Of a stretch of 64,000 nt of DNA, positions 1-10,000 are shown piece after piece; positions within the stretch are counted from its first letter, which is position 1, and each line of letters opens with the position of its first letter. The position numbers were made by a program, and so were the translations under genes. The stretch is from Gynuella sp050296195 (lineage in GTDB: Bacteria > Pseudomonadota > Gammaproteobacteria > Pseudomonadales > Natronospirillaceae). The stretch lies in NCBI RefSeq assembly GCF_050296195.1, contig NZ_JBNKRB010000012.1. The stretch is one strand, 5' to 3'. The notes beneath the pieces were generated by a model. That model saw only the letters and a list, made by a program, of their open reading frames with translations. It ran no database searches and had not been told where the DNA came from.

Positions 1-708
1 TTCATGAGCCACAAAACCATTGATACTCTTGACCGGCTTGTAAGCCATAAAACGACTGAAAGCACGAGCTGCATTCAGCGCCTCTGCTTCCGTAACACCA
101 TCCCGACGCCCACGTAGAGCACCATAAAGACGCCGCAGGTACTGCCGTTTGGTATCGTATTTTTCTATCGCATCCACCCCGCAGCGTTTACGCACCTGCT
201 TGGTGAGTGCATCCATGGACACAACCTGTTTGCCACCGGTGGCATCGGTTTTTACCAGATCATCCAGCGCCAGCTCCTCTGCCGGACAGATAAAAAACTG
301 CATATCATTCTGGCGTGCCACAACCTGAGTACCAGCACGGTCGAGGGATGCAGACACTCCGATCAGAGCGGTGAAAGGTGATGCGGTTTCGCCCTCGGTC
401 GGATAAAACACCGCCCCCAGATAGCCCACTGCACCTTCTGGCCTGGCATAACTGCCATCGTCACACCCCAGCACATAACTGGCCAGGGTTCTGACCTGTT
501 TGTTGCGACCACGCTGGGTGGCTTCGTCCTGACCAGGGTTAAACATGAACAAGGTATCATGCGCAGCGGTCATGATGGTTTGAATAGCATCCGCAGCCGT
601 CGTTTTACCAGAGCCATTGCCGCCACTGAGCAGATTAATGGGGCCGAAATCAAATTCCAAAGCCGGAATATTACCCCAGTTGACATAAAGAAATTTTTTC
701 AGATACAT
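1..708 (-). CDS. mksB: MksB (JetC-like) SMC ATPase of MksBEF condensin, N-terminal part
   Basis: This is the first ~236 codons of an SMC-like ATPase; the gene runs off the left edge. The ATG at 708 lies 3 bases past the stop of mksE, so the two are translated together. Residues 1-40 read as an MYLKKF..VNWGNI beta-hairpin followed by a Walker A motif (GGNGSGKTT), the standard start of MukB/MksB/JetC heads. The family works as a chromosome- or plasmid-organising condensin with a kleisin (MksF) and a winged-helix partner (MksE), both encoded just upstream. The coiled coil, hinge and Walker B lie outside the window. Whether a topoisomerase-VI-like nuclease gene (jetD/mksG) follows, making this a Wadjet plasmid-defence operon, cannot be seen here. 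Confidence 0.88.
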   Translation of the reverse strand, partial: MYLKKFLYVNWGNIPALEFDFGPINLLSGGNGSGKTTAADAIQTIMTAAHDTLFMFNPGQDEATQRGRNKQVRTLASYVLGCDDGSYARPEGAVGYLGAVFYPTEGETASPFTALIGVSASLDRAGTQVVARQNDMQFFICPAEELALDDLVKTDATGGKQVVSMDALTKQVRKRCGVDAIEKYDTKRQYLRRLYGALRGRRDGVTEAEALNAARAFSRFMAYKPVKSINGFVAHE

Positions 709-711
709 GGC

Positions 712-1452
712 TTACTCCGCCTCGTCCTGATCAAAAACAGACGCGTGCTGATTAACAATCAACTCTTCCTCTTCTTCACCGGTATCCGGTTCAGCTATCG
801 GTTCGCCCCCAGCGGCGGCTTCATGATCCATCCCCTCAACCAGAGAAGCAAGAACGTCACCACTGACATAGCTCATAATCATTGGACGAATACGCAACCA
901 CAACTCAGTATCTTCAAATGATGCTTCAGGATTCAGACTGATCAGTCGCAGCTGACGGGTACGACGAAACAAAGTTTTACGTTCGGTCACATTTTCCGGC
1001 AGAGTTCGCTTAAGCAGATTTTTCATGGCAATGTTTATATTTTCCAGAGAGGCAACAACGTTACCATGTTCATCAACCTGTCCTTCTCTGAGGGCTTTGT
1101 CGTACAGACTCCGCAATACCAGTACCAAGGCAACTTCGTGTTGATTCAGGCGAACCCGAAAACCACCATTGAATGGAGTGTCTTCCTCTGCGTCCATACC
1201 CGGTACTTCTGCTCCTGGCGGAAACAAACGCACAAACTGAAATTTCCGGTCATGCTGCATACGAATACTGAGTACCGCCAGATAATCCTCGACCAGACTT
1301 TCCAAACGCATAAAACGGTCATACAGGACCTGTTCAACCTGGCTTTCATCGCGACAAATCACACCATAATCCATCAGCCGGATCATCAGTTCAGTAAAGT
1401 CACGTAACTGCAGGCCCTGTTTTTCAAGCTGGTTTTCCAGTGCATTCAACAT
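712..1452 (-). CDS. mksE: MksE (JetB-like, DUF4194) condensin subunit
   Basis: 246 residues, between mksF (6-base gap) and mksB (3-base gap). The body is a DUF4194/MukE-like winged-helix protein: an N-terminal helical part with a strongly charged segment, a central LNQHEVALVLVLRSLYDKA helix and a C-terminal TERKTLFRRTRQLRLI segment typical of the family. The last ~35 residues are an acidic tail rich in Glu and Asp. MukE/MksE dimers bind the kleisin MksF and regulate the SMC ATPase. Family assignment rests on gene order plus these segments; the subunit role is inferred from the characterised Pseudomonas and Wadjet complexes. Confidence 0.85.
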   Translation of the reverse strand: MLNALENQLEKQGLQLRDFTELMIRLMDYGVICRDESQVEQVLYDRFMRLESLVEDYLAVLSIRMQHDRKFQFVRLFPPGAEVPGMDAEEDTPFNGGFRVRLNQHEVALVLVLRSLYDKALREGQVDEHGNVVASLENINIAMKNLLKRTLPENVTERKTLFRRTRQLRLISLNPEASFEDTELWLRIRPMIMSYVSGDVLASLVEGMDHEAAAGGEPIAEPDTGEEEEELIVNQHASVFDQDEAE

Positions 1453-1458
1453 AAAAAT

Positions 1459-2904
1459 TTATTCCTGATTATTCGTAACCAGACAGATTTCAAACACATC
1501 CTGTCTGGCAAAATATTCATTCTCGTGGGTTTCGTTTTTGACCGGTGTTACCTGGAATCGGAATTCCCTGGATAAATTGCTGGCAGCACCAACCTCAATA
1601 GCGTGGGAAACAGACAGCAGATCCCTGGCGGTTTCTACTGGTAATTGTCGGGTATCCACTTTTTGTCCGGCTAACAAATTTCGATACAGATAATCACGGA
1701 TGGTCTGATCGCTGATGAAAAAGGCCTGATCCAGTAATTGCTGAACATAAATGTCTTTGCGAGCCTCGACATCAAAACTCTCGCTGCTGTCTATATCCAT
1801 CGCCAGCACCAGACGTCTGCGCGGTGGTGCCAGACGTACCTGTTGAGGGTCGACGTATCCCAGTCTTGGCACCGCCATGATTTCACCAGCATGCAACAAC
1901 GCTTGCCCTTGTTCCTGCGTCGACAGTTCGGATAACCGCTTACAGATACTCACTAAATCATTATGTTGTTGGCTGGACAGATAACTCATTTGCCGGATGA
2001 TGATGTCAGCCCGTTTGGTGAAACTCTGCAATGCCCGTCGCACCTGAGGCACCATCACATCACTTGCGGCTCGGATGCGATATTCAATACCGTCCAGCAG
2101 TGACCATAATAACGACTGCCCGGCCACAATCTGATCGGGTAGTAATTCCCGCAGCCGCTGTTCGGTACGGGTCTTGAACGCCCGGTCTTTTTTGCGGATT
2201 TTCTGAATCAGAGTCTCAATACGATCACGAAACTTTTCGACACTGTCCGCGGATAAGCGAATGGAGAGGTCCGGCTGGAAACGCTTTTCCATGAAATCGA
2301 AGAATTCATCACTGGCTTTCTGCACCAGTAGCTGGGTTTCCATGTCCTTCACCAGTTCCCGACGCCGGTCGTCGAGTTCTGTAATCACATCGGTAAAGTC
2401 TGCAATGATGCGTTCAGAGTATTCAAAAGCATCCAGCAGATCATAGACTTCGCCGTTGTTCAAAAACGCACTCAGGGAGTTATAGGTACCACGGGTATTA
2501 CGATGGCGGGTTCGGGCACTGCGTTCAGAAGCAATAAACGGCTCAGTAAACTGACGGCCGAAACGACTGAAAGCATAGGTACTTTGTAAAGTGGCTTCAT
2601 CCACCTGACGCTCAAGCCAACCATATTCAAGCAGATTGTTTAAGATCCAGCCGGCCTGTTCTCGGCTGTTACGAAAACGCTGTTCACCGGAGGCTTCATC
2701 AGAGTCATCGGCCAGCACCGGGGCTCGTTCCAGTGCCTCCTGGAAAATTTCTATCAGATTGTCGCGCTGCAATGCCTGACCGTAGTCTGCATGGCTGGCA
2801 CTGTAAAGGCGTAAGTACAGTTCTCTGAGGCATTCAACCACCTGTTCACGATATTTGCTGGTCAAAGGTTTGAAAAACTGCGCTCTCGGTTGTTCGAAAA
2901 ACAT
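1459..2904 (-). CDS. mksF: MksF (JetA-like) kleisin subunit of MksBEF condensin
   Basis: 481 residues, ATG at 2904, first gene of the mksF-mksE-mksB operon. The N-terminus (FFKPLTSKYREQVVECLREL) and the following winged-helix region, then a long central helical region (about residues 150-330, with an ELDDRRRELVKDMETQLLVQKASDEF-like helix) match the JetA/MksF kleisin family. The C-terminal ~100 residues form the second winged helix that contacts the SMC head. The promoter must lie in the 118-bp gap shared with the divergent hydroxyacid dehydrogenase. The length is close to that of Wadjet JetA proteins. No catalytic motif is expected. Confidence 0.85.
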   Translation of the reverse strand: MFFEQPRAQFFKPLTSKYREQVVECLRELYLRLYSASHADYGQALQRDNLIEIFQEALERAPVLADDSDEASGEQRFRNSREQAGWILNNLLEYGWLERQVDEATLQSTYAFSRFGRQFTEPFIASERSARTRHRNTRGTYNSLSAFLNNGEVYDLLDAFEYSERIIADFTDVITELDDRRRELVKDMETQLLVQKASDEFFDFMEKRFQPDLSIRLSADSVEKFRDRIETLIQKIRKKDRAFKTRTEQRLRELLPDQIVAGQSLLWSLLDGIEYRIRAASDVMVPQVRRALQSFTKRADIIIRQMSYLSSQQHNDLVSICKRLSELSTQEQGQALLHAGEIMAVPRLGYVDPQQVRLAPPRRRLVLAMDIDSSESFDVEARKDIYVQQLLDQAFFISDQTIRDYLYRNLLAGQKVDTRQLPVETARDLLSVSHAIEVGAASNLSREFRFQVTPVKNETHENEYFARQDVFEICLVTNNQE

Positions 2905-3022
2905 CCAGTCAGATCCGAAAAGATTTGAAAATCAAGGATTTAGAGAAAATTAAAAGATCGCCTACTTTAGCTGATTGAAAGCCGGCTAGCCAGTGTTGTT
3001 AAGTAACCCTTAAAGGTCGAAA

Positions 3023-3997
3023 ATGGTCACTAAACTTAACCAGACGATACAAGACATGTCCATGATCCCTTTTATTGCCAACATCAGTCCGCAGGAGAAG
3101 AATCATTGGCTGGAACGATTGAATCATGTTCTGCCAGAAATATCTGTCATTGCCTCTGACGAACTGGATGACGACCAATGCGAAACGGCCCGCGTGGCCA
3201 TCGTTGCTAATCCTGACCCGACAGAATTACAACGTTTCACCCAACTAATCTGGGTTCAGAGCCTATGGGCTGGGGTCGAACAAATGATCGAACTGCCGGC
3301 ACTCCAAGATGTCACCATCGTTAAAATGGCTGATCCGGAGCTGGCAACCACCATGGCCGAGGCTGTGCTGACCTGGACGCTCTATTTGCACCGAAACATC
3401 CCGTTATACCAACAGCTACAGCAGCAACATGTCTGGCGACCGTTGGAATATGTTTCTGCCCAGGACCGGACTGTTAGTGTTTTGGGTACGGGTGCACTTG
3501 GAACAGCAGCCATTCACCGTCTGCAGGTTATGGGATTTAAAGTATTGGCCTGGAGTCGCAGTGCAAAAAATATCGCCGGTATTCACCACTTTCATGGCGT
3601 TGGGCAATTGCCCGAGCTGCTGGCCCAGACAGATATTCTTGTCAGCCTGCTGCCACTGACACCTTCCACCTCCGGCCTCATGAATGAGGACAGGTTGTCA
3701 CAATTAAAAACTGGAGCCAGCGTGATTAACTTTTCCCGTTCGCGGATCTTTGATTATCAGGCACTGATGTTATTGTTGGACCAGCGTCATCTGCAGCATG
3801 CAGTGCTTGATGTCTTTGACCAGGAACCACTGAATACGGACGATCCGCTGTGGGAGCATCCCAATATTACTGTGCTCCCACACATCTCAGGCCCAACCAG
3901 CCCCGACACAGCAAGCCTGATCGTGCAAACGAACATACGTAATTATCTGGCCGATGGCACGATTCCAAAGGGGGTTAACAAACATACCGGCTACTGA
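3023..3997 (+). CDS. ghrA: D-2-hydroxyacid dehydrogenase, glyoxylate/hydroxypyruvate reductase A type
   Basis: 324 residues. The ATG at 3023 has an AAAGG ribosome site 6 bases upstream; in-frame ATGs at 3056 and 3062 are alternatives, and the family often starts near the latter. The Rossmann motif VLGTGALGTAAIHRL (about 153-167) binds NAD(P)H. The substrate domain carries the catalytic Arg in the NFSRSR segment, the Glu in VFDQEPL and the His in LPHISGPT. The C-terminal GVNKHTGY resembles the GhrA ending. The family reduces glyoxylate and hydroxypyruvate in the cytoplasm. It is transcribed divergently from mksF. Substrate preference is not readable from sequence. Confidence 0.85.
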   Translation: MVTKLNQTIQDMSMIPFIANISPQEKNHWLERLNHVLPEISVIASDELDDDQCETARVAIVANPDPTELQRFTQLIWVQSLWAGVEQMIELPALQDVTIVKMADPELATTMAEAVLTWTLYLHRNIPLYQQLQQQHVWRPLEYVSAQDRTVSVLGTGALGTAAIHRLQVMGFKVLAWSRSAKNIAGIHHFHGVGQLPELLAQTDILVSLLPLTPSTSGLMNEDRLSQLKTGASVINFSRSRIFDYQALMLLLDQRHLQHAVLDVFDQEPLNTDDPLWEHPNITVLPHISGPTSPDTASLIVQTNIRNYLADGTIPKGVNKHTGY

Positions 3998-4036
3998 ATC
4001 AACCTGTTATTGCTGGCCCATTCGTCAATAAAGACA

Positions 4037-4723
4037 TCAAATGCTGCAGACCGCTGCACCTTTTTTCACATTAGGCCGAGCATAGAATTGATCACGATAA
4101 CGGACCACGTGAGCAAAGGATTCAGTTCCCAAGGTTTCATGCCCCTCATAAAAGTCCAGCGCCTTAACCCAGGGTGCAATAGCAATATCGGCAATAGTCA
4201 TCTCATCACCCATAATCCATTCCCTTGCCTGTAAACGCTGATCCAGGACTGCCAGTATCCGTTTCGCTTCAGCGGTATAGCGTTCGAGCGCATAACTGTC
4301 GGTGGTTTTTTCGCGGGCAAATTTAAAGAAGTGACCAAACTGTCCAAACATAGGACCGACATGAGCCACCTGCAGAAACAGCCATTGAATGGTTTCCCAG
4401 CGCTCCGCAGGATCAGACGGCAGTAAATGCCCCGCTTTTTCCGCCAGGTACATCAGTATCGCACCCGACTCCATAAATGTGATCGGTTGACCACCGGGGC
4501 CATTCGGATCGATCAGAGCAGGTATTTTTGAATTAGGATTCAACTTTTTAAATTCATCATCAAACTGATCACCGGCCATGATATCGATCTTATGGGCCTC
4601 ATATTCCAACCCCGTCTCCTCCAGCATTATGCCGACTTTTTGGCCATTGGGAGTGGCCAGTGAGTATAACTGGATAATATCAGGCCGGGTGGCCGGCCAG
4701 CGGCTGGGAAATAATATGCTCAT
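4037..4723 (-). CDS. Glutathione S-transferase family protein (YfcG/YghU, Nu-class-like)
   Basis: 228 residues. The thioredoxin-fold N-terminus carries LYSLATPNGQK, the Thr-Pro-Asn motif that binds glutathione or its disulfide in Nu-class enzymes instead of the usual catalytic Tyr/Ser/Cys. Next come NPNSKIPAL with the cis-Pro, and ESGAILMYLAEK. The all-helical C-terminal domain has GDEMTIADIAIAPWV, the conserved N-capping box. Relatives in E. coli are disulfide-bond reductases and organic hydroperoxidases that use two glutathiones. The gene is convergent with ghrA and a near neighbour of a rhodanese and a thiol peroxidase, which suits a thiol-redox role. Exact substrate unknown. Confidence 0.85.
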   Translation of the reverse strand: MSILFPSRWPATRPDIIQLYSLATPNGQKVGIMLEETGLEYEAHKIDIMAGDQFDDEFKKLNPNSKIPALIDPNGPGGQPITFMESGAILMYLAEKAGHLLPSDPAERWETIQWLFLQVAHVGPMFGQFGHFFKFAREKTTDSYALERYTAEAKRILAVLDQRLQAREWIMGDEMTIADIAIAPWVKALDFYEGHETLGTESFAHVVRYRDQFYARPNVKKGAAVCSI

Positions 4724-4804
4724 TAGGAACCTCCTATTGTGGAATCTTCCTAGATGAGGATTTAGTTTCCTAAAACAACCATTTGAGAATCAGGTATCGA
4801 TAAA

Positions 4805-5113
4805 TTACTCAACACCCAAATGTATCAATCCGTTAATACCACCAGCATTCATAACCTCTTTAAAACCAGCACGTATCAAGACCGTTTTAGCCATTCCCGC
4901 CCTGGGTCCATTGGCGCAATAAACGACATAATGCTTACTGGCGTCCGGCTTCTGTTTGTCCAGAATTTCCGTCAATTGATCCAAAGGCCAGTTTACCGCA
5001 CCGATAATATGACCATTCCGGAACTCCATAGGTGACCGGACATCGATCAATACCGCCCCTTCGGGCAACTGCAAAGGTTCGCGTTGCGATGATAGCCAGC
5101 TAAACATACTCAT
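4805..5113 (-). CDS. Single-domain rhodanese-like sulfurtransferase
   Basis: 102 residues, one rhodanese domain and little else. The aspartate of LIDVRSPMEF (about 22-31) and the active-site loop YCANGPRAG with Cys66 are intact, so it can form a persulfide. The loop resembles the PspE/GlpE type with 5-6 residues after Cys, consistent with sulfur rather than phosphate handling. No signal peptide is evident (start MSMFSWLSSQ), so it probably acts in the cytoplasm. It lies between the GST and the divergent peroxiredoxin gene. The physiological acceptor is unknown. Confidence 0.85.
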   Translation of the reverse strand: MSMFSWLSSQREPLQLPEGAVLIDVRSPMEFRNGHIIGAVNWPLDQLTEILDKQKPDASKHYVVYCANGPRAGMAKTVLIRAGFKEVMNAGGINGLIHLGVE

Positions 5114-5278
5114 AAGTCACCTCAACTCATTATTGATATTTTTGAATATTACATTAGATTTTTCTAATTTAAAAATACATTTATTCCTGGCAGACAAATC
5201 GGACAGCATGGGTGACAGCGGGGGTTGGATAATTGAGAATGCCCCCTATTATGACAAATCGGTTTCAAGCGAGGTCTT

Positions 5279-5755
5279 ATGAGCACACTAAATCTAGCTA
5301 AAGTCGGAAGCAAAGCGCCTGCATTCACGACAGAAAACCAACATGGCGAAAAGGTTTCCCTGAAAGATTTCAAGGGCAAGAAAGTGGTTCTTTATTTTTA
5401 TCCAAAGGCCATGACACCAGGCTGTACCACTCAAGCCTGTGGTATTCGTGATCATCAGAAAGAATTCCAGCAGCTGAATACCGTTGTTCTGGGCATTTCA
5501 CCTGATGCACCCAAACGGCTTATTAAATTTATCGAAAAAGAATCGTTGAACTTTGACCTGCTTAGCGATGAAGACCACAGCATCGCAGAAAAATATGGCG
5601 TCTGGGGCCTGAAAAAATTTATGGGCCGTGAATATGACGGTATCCATCGTATCACCTACATTATTGATGAAGATGGCAAAGTCGCTGCCGTCATGCCCAA
5701 AGTAAAAACCAAAACCCACCACGATGATGTATTGGCCGTCATCAGAAGCTTATAA
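5279..5755 (+). CDS. bcp: Thioredoxin-dependent thiol peroxidase Bcp (PrxQ type)
   Basis: 158 residues; GAGG precedes the ATG by 4 bases. The peroxiredoxin motif FYPKAMTPGCTTQAC contains peroxidatic Cys49 and resolving Cys54, five residues apart as in the Bcp/PrxQ alpha-type. The first reaction is reduction of H2O2 or organic hydroperoxides by Cys49, after which thioredoxin regenerates the disulfide. The canonical Pro-Met/Thr-Pro-x-Cys signature is complete. It is cytoplasmic. folE begins 20 bp downstream, so the two are probably co-transcribed. It is divergent from the rhodanese gene. Confidence 0.93.
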   Translation: MSTLNLAKVGSKAPAFTTENQHGEKVSLKDFKGKKVVLYFYPKAMTPGCTTQACGIRDHQKEFQQLNTVVLGISPDAPKRLIKFIEKESLNFDLLSDEDHSIAEKYGVWGLKKFMGREYDGIHRITYIIDEDGKVAAVMPKVKTKTHHDDVLAVIRSL

Positions 5756-5775
5756 GTCATAAACAGGAACATCGA

Positions 5776-6339
5776 ATGATCGACAAACTTACCGAAAATT
5801 ATCGGGATATCATCGTCCAACTGGGTGAAAACCCTGACAGAGAAGGGCTTCTGGATACTCCTCAGCGAGCAGCAAAAGCTATGGCTTTTTTGACTGAAGG
5901 ATACAATCAGTCTCTGGAAGAAATTGTTAATGGTGCCATTTTTGAAAGTGAAATGGATGAAATGGTCGTCGTAGAAGGTATTGAGTTTTACTCTTTATGT
6001 GAACACCATTTGCTACCATTCATCGGTACCGCCAGTATTGCTTACATCCCCGATGGCAAAGTGCTCGGACTAAGTAAGTTCGCTCGTATTGTCGATATGT
6101 TTGCCCGTCGCCTGCAAATTCAAGAAAACCTGACCAGACAGATTGCGCATGCAATTAGTGATATTACCCAATGCAAAGGCGTTGGCGTCGTACTCGAAGC
6201 AAAACACATGTGTATGATGATGCGCGGCGTGCAAAAGCAGAACTCGGTAATGAGTACGTCCATGATGCTGGGTTCTTTCCGCAAGTCACAGGCCACTCGA
6301 AGCGAGTTTCTGACTCTGATTGGACAACGCAAACCATGA
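5776..6339 (+). CDS. folE: GTP cyclohydrolase I
   Basis: 187 residues. It converts GTP to dihydroneopterin triphosphate and formate, the first step of folate and tetrahydromonapterin synthesis. The zinc site is intact: Cys75, with His77-His78 in SLCEHHLLPF, and Cys146 in KHMCMMMRG. VLGLSKFARIVDMFARRLQ is the family's nucleotide-binding segment. The stop overlaps the start of folX by 4 bases (ATGA), a sign of coupled translation, and bcp ends 20 bp upstream. The length is typical of the short bacterial FolE with a trimmed N-terminus. Confidence 0.95.
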   Translation: MIDKLTENYRDIIVQLGENPDREGLLDTPQRAAKAMAFLTEGYNQSLEEIVNGAIFESEMDEMVVVEGIEFYSLCEHHLLPFIGTASIAYIPDGKVLGLSKFARIVDMFARRLQIQENLTRQIAHAISDITQCKGVGVVLEAKHMCMMMRGVQKQNSVMSTSMMLGSFRKSQATRSEFLTLIGQRKP

Positions 6340-6695
6340 ATACCGAAGCAAGGATCAGAATCAAAAATCTGCGCCTGAGAACGTTTATCGGAATTAAAGA
6401 TGAGGAAATCAGGAACAGACAGGATATTGTCCTTAATGTCGTTATCCTGTTCGATGCCACTCAGGCCATCTGTTCAACTGACATCGAAACGACTCTGAAC
6501 TATCGGACCATTACCAAGGAAATCATCAGCTTTGTTGAAAACAATCACTTCGCTCTGCTGGAGAAACTGACCAATGATGTCCTTGAGATGGTCATGAAAT
6601 ATTCTGAAGTGAAGCATGCAGAAGTTGAGATCGATAAACCACATGCACTCAGATTTGCAGATTCAGTTTCGGTTTCCCTGTCGCGGTCACGTTGA
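6336..6695 (+). CDS. folX: Dihydroneopterin triphosphate 2'-epimerase
   Basis: 119 residues, starting at the ATG that overlaps the folE stop. RIKNLRLRTFIGIKDEE at the N-terminus and HALRFADSVSVSLS at the C-terminus follow E. coli FolX closely and distinguish it from the aldolase FolB. It epimerises dihydroneopterin triphosphate to the monapterin form. Pairing with FolE channels the product towards tetrahydromonapterin, the pterin cofactor used in Pseudomonas by phenylalanine hydroxylase. No folM or phhA is seen next door. The following 310 bp lack a gene. Confidence 0.93.
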   Translation: MNTEARIRIKNLRLRTFIGIKDEEIRNRQDIVLNVVILFDATQAICSTDIETTLNYRTITKEIISFVENNHFALLEKLTNDVLEMVMKYSEVKHAEVEIDKPHALRFADSVSVSLSRSR

Positions 6696-7006
6696 CGCGA
6701 TAAATTCAAAATATTACCTCACTCTACTGTCTGTTTAATTAACAACCAAACCATTTTTTTAACATAGAAAAGCAGCTTATCTGTTGCTTTTCTGACCAAC
6801 AAAATGTGACACAAAACACATTCATAAAAAAAACCATCACCAAAACTTGATTAAACAATTTGTAAACGAATAGAATGATTAGCGTACTAGGGAATGTACG
6901 AAAGTTTGAAAGGATTCATGCACATCGCTTCTATTCATCAACTTATCTCACGGCATTCTCTAGCACCTATCTAATCTCAAAAAAAGTAGTTATAGGAAGA
7001 GAAAGC
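6696..7006. other. Gene-free interval upstream of the lipoprotein gene
   Basis: AT-rich spacer of 311 bp between folX and the large lipoprotein gene. An open frame continues upstream of the chosen lipoprotein start to 6875, but its translation has no signal-peptide character. A ribosome site (AGGAAGAG, 6994-7001) sits just before the ATG at 7007. I see no clear terminator for folX and no obvious promoter boxes. Confidence 0.5.
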
Positions 7007-10000
7007 ATGCCAAATTTACCATACAGGAAAACACTTCTGGCCGTATCCATTGCTTCCGCAGCATTGGCTATATCAGGATGTAACAGTGAAGATAGTTCAG
7101 ACGGTTCATCTGCTCTCAGCTACGACAGCAGCAATACAGTTTCCAGCTCATCAGGTAACTTCGTTAATGTCACTGCCCCAAAAGGGACTATTACCGGTAC
7201 AGTGATGGATACCAGAGGCAACTTCCTCTCTGGTGTCACAGTTGCAGTCGCAGGTCAATCCACGACTACAGATAGCAACGGTCAATATGTCTTCACCGAC
7301 ATTCCCGTCACCCAAACCGTCGAACTGGATGAAGAAAATATTTACAGCCAGGCTCTGAGCATTTCTATTTCTGCCGGATCTAACTATTTAAGCGCTACAG
7401 TTACCGTATTACCTACTGCACAGATTCTCGAAACTACCAGCAATGATGATGCTGACGACACTACCTCTACAACGACATTCGTGGATGGCTATATGGCTCA
7501 GGCTGGTACTGCGGTTCTGCCAGCACTAACCGTTGAAGCACCAGGCTTTTTGCGTCACTCTGAAACTGGCAGCCAAATTGCTGCAGCCACCGTTGGCGCC
7601 AGAGTCACTGCAGTTAACGGCATCGCCACAGAACAACCACAGAATGGTGTATCCACTTCTTATTCTTCCAATTTGATTACTACTCAAACAGGCACCGATG
7701 GAGAGTTTACCCTCTCAAACCTGCCTGAAGATTCAGAACTTAAATTGGTTGTCAGTGGTTATGATATTGACACCAGCATGTCTGACTCAATGCTAGACAC
7801 CAACAACTACAACGACTCGCTTGATCTGCCTTCCAGAAACCTCTACGTCACCAAAGCGGATACCTCTGACACGATTGCACCATTCGTCACTAAAGTCGCT
7901 GAAGTTGTTGCGCAGTCTGCATCAACCGGTATGTTGAATGACGATGTGACCAATGTATTGACCATCAAATTCAGCGAAGCAATTGATAGCAACTATTTCG
8001 ATACTGCTGACAACTCCATTGTCGTTCGCAATGTCAACGATGCTGCATATGTTGCTGTAACTTCCACTGAACTTTCAGGTGATGTATTAACAGTCACCCT
8101 GGCCGAAGATGTCATCGCAGGCAACACTTATAATGTCCTGCTGTTAAAAGCCGATCTACTTGACCTGGCAGGTAATGCGATTAAAACCGGCAGCGACATT
8201 GGCTATGACTCTGACAGCACCACAGCGACCGGATCTGAATATCTGAAACTGGTCATGAAGGCATATGACGAAGCCAATCAAAATGCCACTGCCCCTGATC
8301 TCAGCCAGCCGACAAAGGACAACAATGGTATCGATGATCTGGAACTGGTACAGGCAAAATCTCCAGCATTTGCTGACATCGATGACAGCAATCCTGGTAT
8401 CCAGCAATTGAATGATACTTCTGACGATAACAATAACGGCAGTTACGATACCGCCGAACGCTTGAGTAACTTGGTTGCTACTCTGGCAGCAACCGCTGGA
8501 TTAAATGAAACAGCCTCAGTAACGACCAACGTTGCCAGAGTGGAATTTACCGCGACAAACGCCAGCTACTACACTGTTGCTGTCGCTGGTGCCAACGGCG
8601 CTGACAAAACATCATCCGTCACATTCAACGTGTTGGACAATGCAACCTGGGGTACTGGAACTGAATTTACTGCTGACCAAGAAAATGGCGATATAGCCAT
8701 GGTAGTCACCGGAGTAGTACCAGGAGACGTAGTCACCATTACACCGTATGACGACTTTGGTTATGCAGGTACGGCAAAATCCCTTGAGCTGGCAGATAAC
8801 GTACCGCCAACAACCATTCTCCAGACAGCCTACGGTACTGGCAATGCAGACAGCGGCCAAGTGGTCAGCCTGCAATACGGTGACGGTGGTGAACAGTCCT
8901 CTCTGGATGATGCAGTTGTCGGTCTGCCATATTTTGATCTGACGCCACGTTTGCTGGGTGAAGTGAACGGCACTGGTACAGGTGATTATGAAGATAACCT
9001 GGCGCGCCTGTATGAATTCAATGCTACCAACAACCTGACCACCAACAACAGCGAAGTTGCTGCTGGTGAATACTTCATTGAACCCGATACTAACGTTTAT
9101 GACGCCACTGCCTATACAGATTTTGCGGGCGGGTATAATTTCAATCGTAAAGTCGGTGTCGCTTTTTCTGAAGATGTTACATTGTTGGCAGAACCAGCAT
9201 TCTCCGGCACAACAAGTCTGAGCAACTTCACAGCCAACAACGATGTTGTCATTGACGACAACGGCAGCTCTGTCAACGCTGACCTGGTTCAGTTTGAAAT
9301 TGGCGACATTTACACTTTCGCTCTGACTGAGAATGGTTCACAACTCGACTTTAGCAGTGCAGTTAGTGACAGCAGCAGCAATGTTGCGGCCTCAGCGACA
9401 GATAACGGTGGAACAGTGATCGGTAGCCCATCAGTTATATTCCGTGATGAGATCCCTGCTCTGGTTACTTCTGCCATTTATAACGGTCGTGAATTTGTTA
9501 TCACCTTCGATAAAGCCATCGACCTGTCTCAGGTAGAAGATCTTTCTAATGCCATGGAGTTGAACGGCGTTGCCATCGACCTGTCATCTGAAGACAACTA
9601 TGAATGGGACGGCACCACCAACACCCTGACAGTTAAACTGGACGCCTACGGTCAGTTTTCCATTGCTACCGTTTTCGACCTGAAAAAATACAATGATGTG
9701 ACTCCAAACTTGAGTGCATCTGTCAGCGGCGACGGCAGCAAATACCGTCATGGTGAACTGGATTTCAGCAACATCACCAACGCCAATGGTGCATCATGGG
9801 CTTACTACAATGACCTGGGCAGCAGCAATGAGGGTTATTTCGAACAACCAACCTTCGCCGCCGTCAACATTGTGGAAGACTTCGAAGATACTACTGGGTC
9901 TACTCTGTCAGCTGCTGGGAATACCAGTATCAGCGTAACCTATTCGTTTACACACGAACTGGATCTATCAAACGTTGACTACAACGCCAACACTGGCACC

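Noticed and set aside
559..921. A 120-codon plus-strand frame opposite mksE and mksB
   Set aside because: It is antisense to two clear genes and shows no domain.
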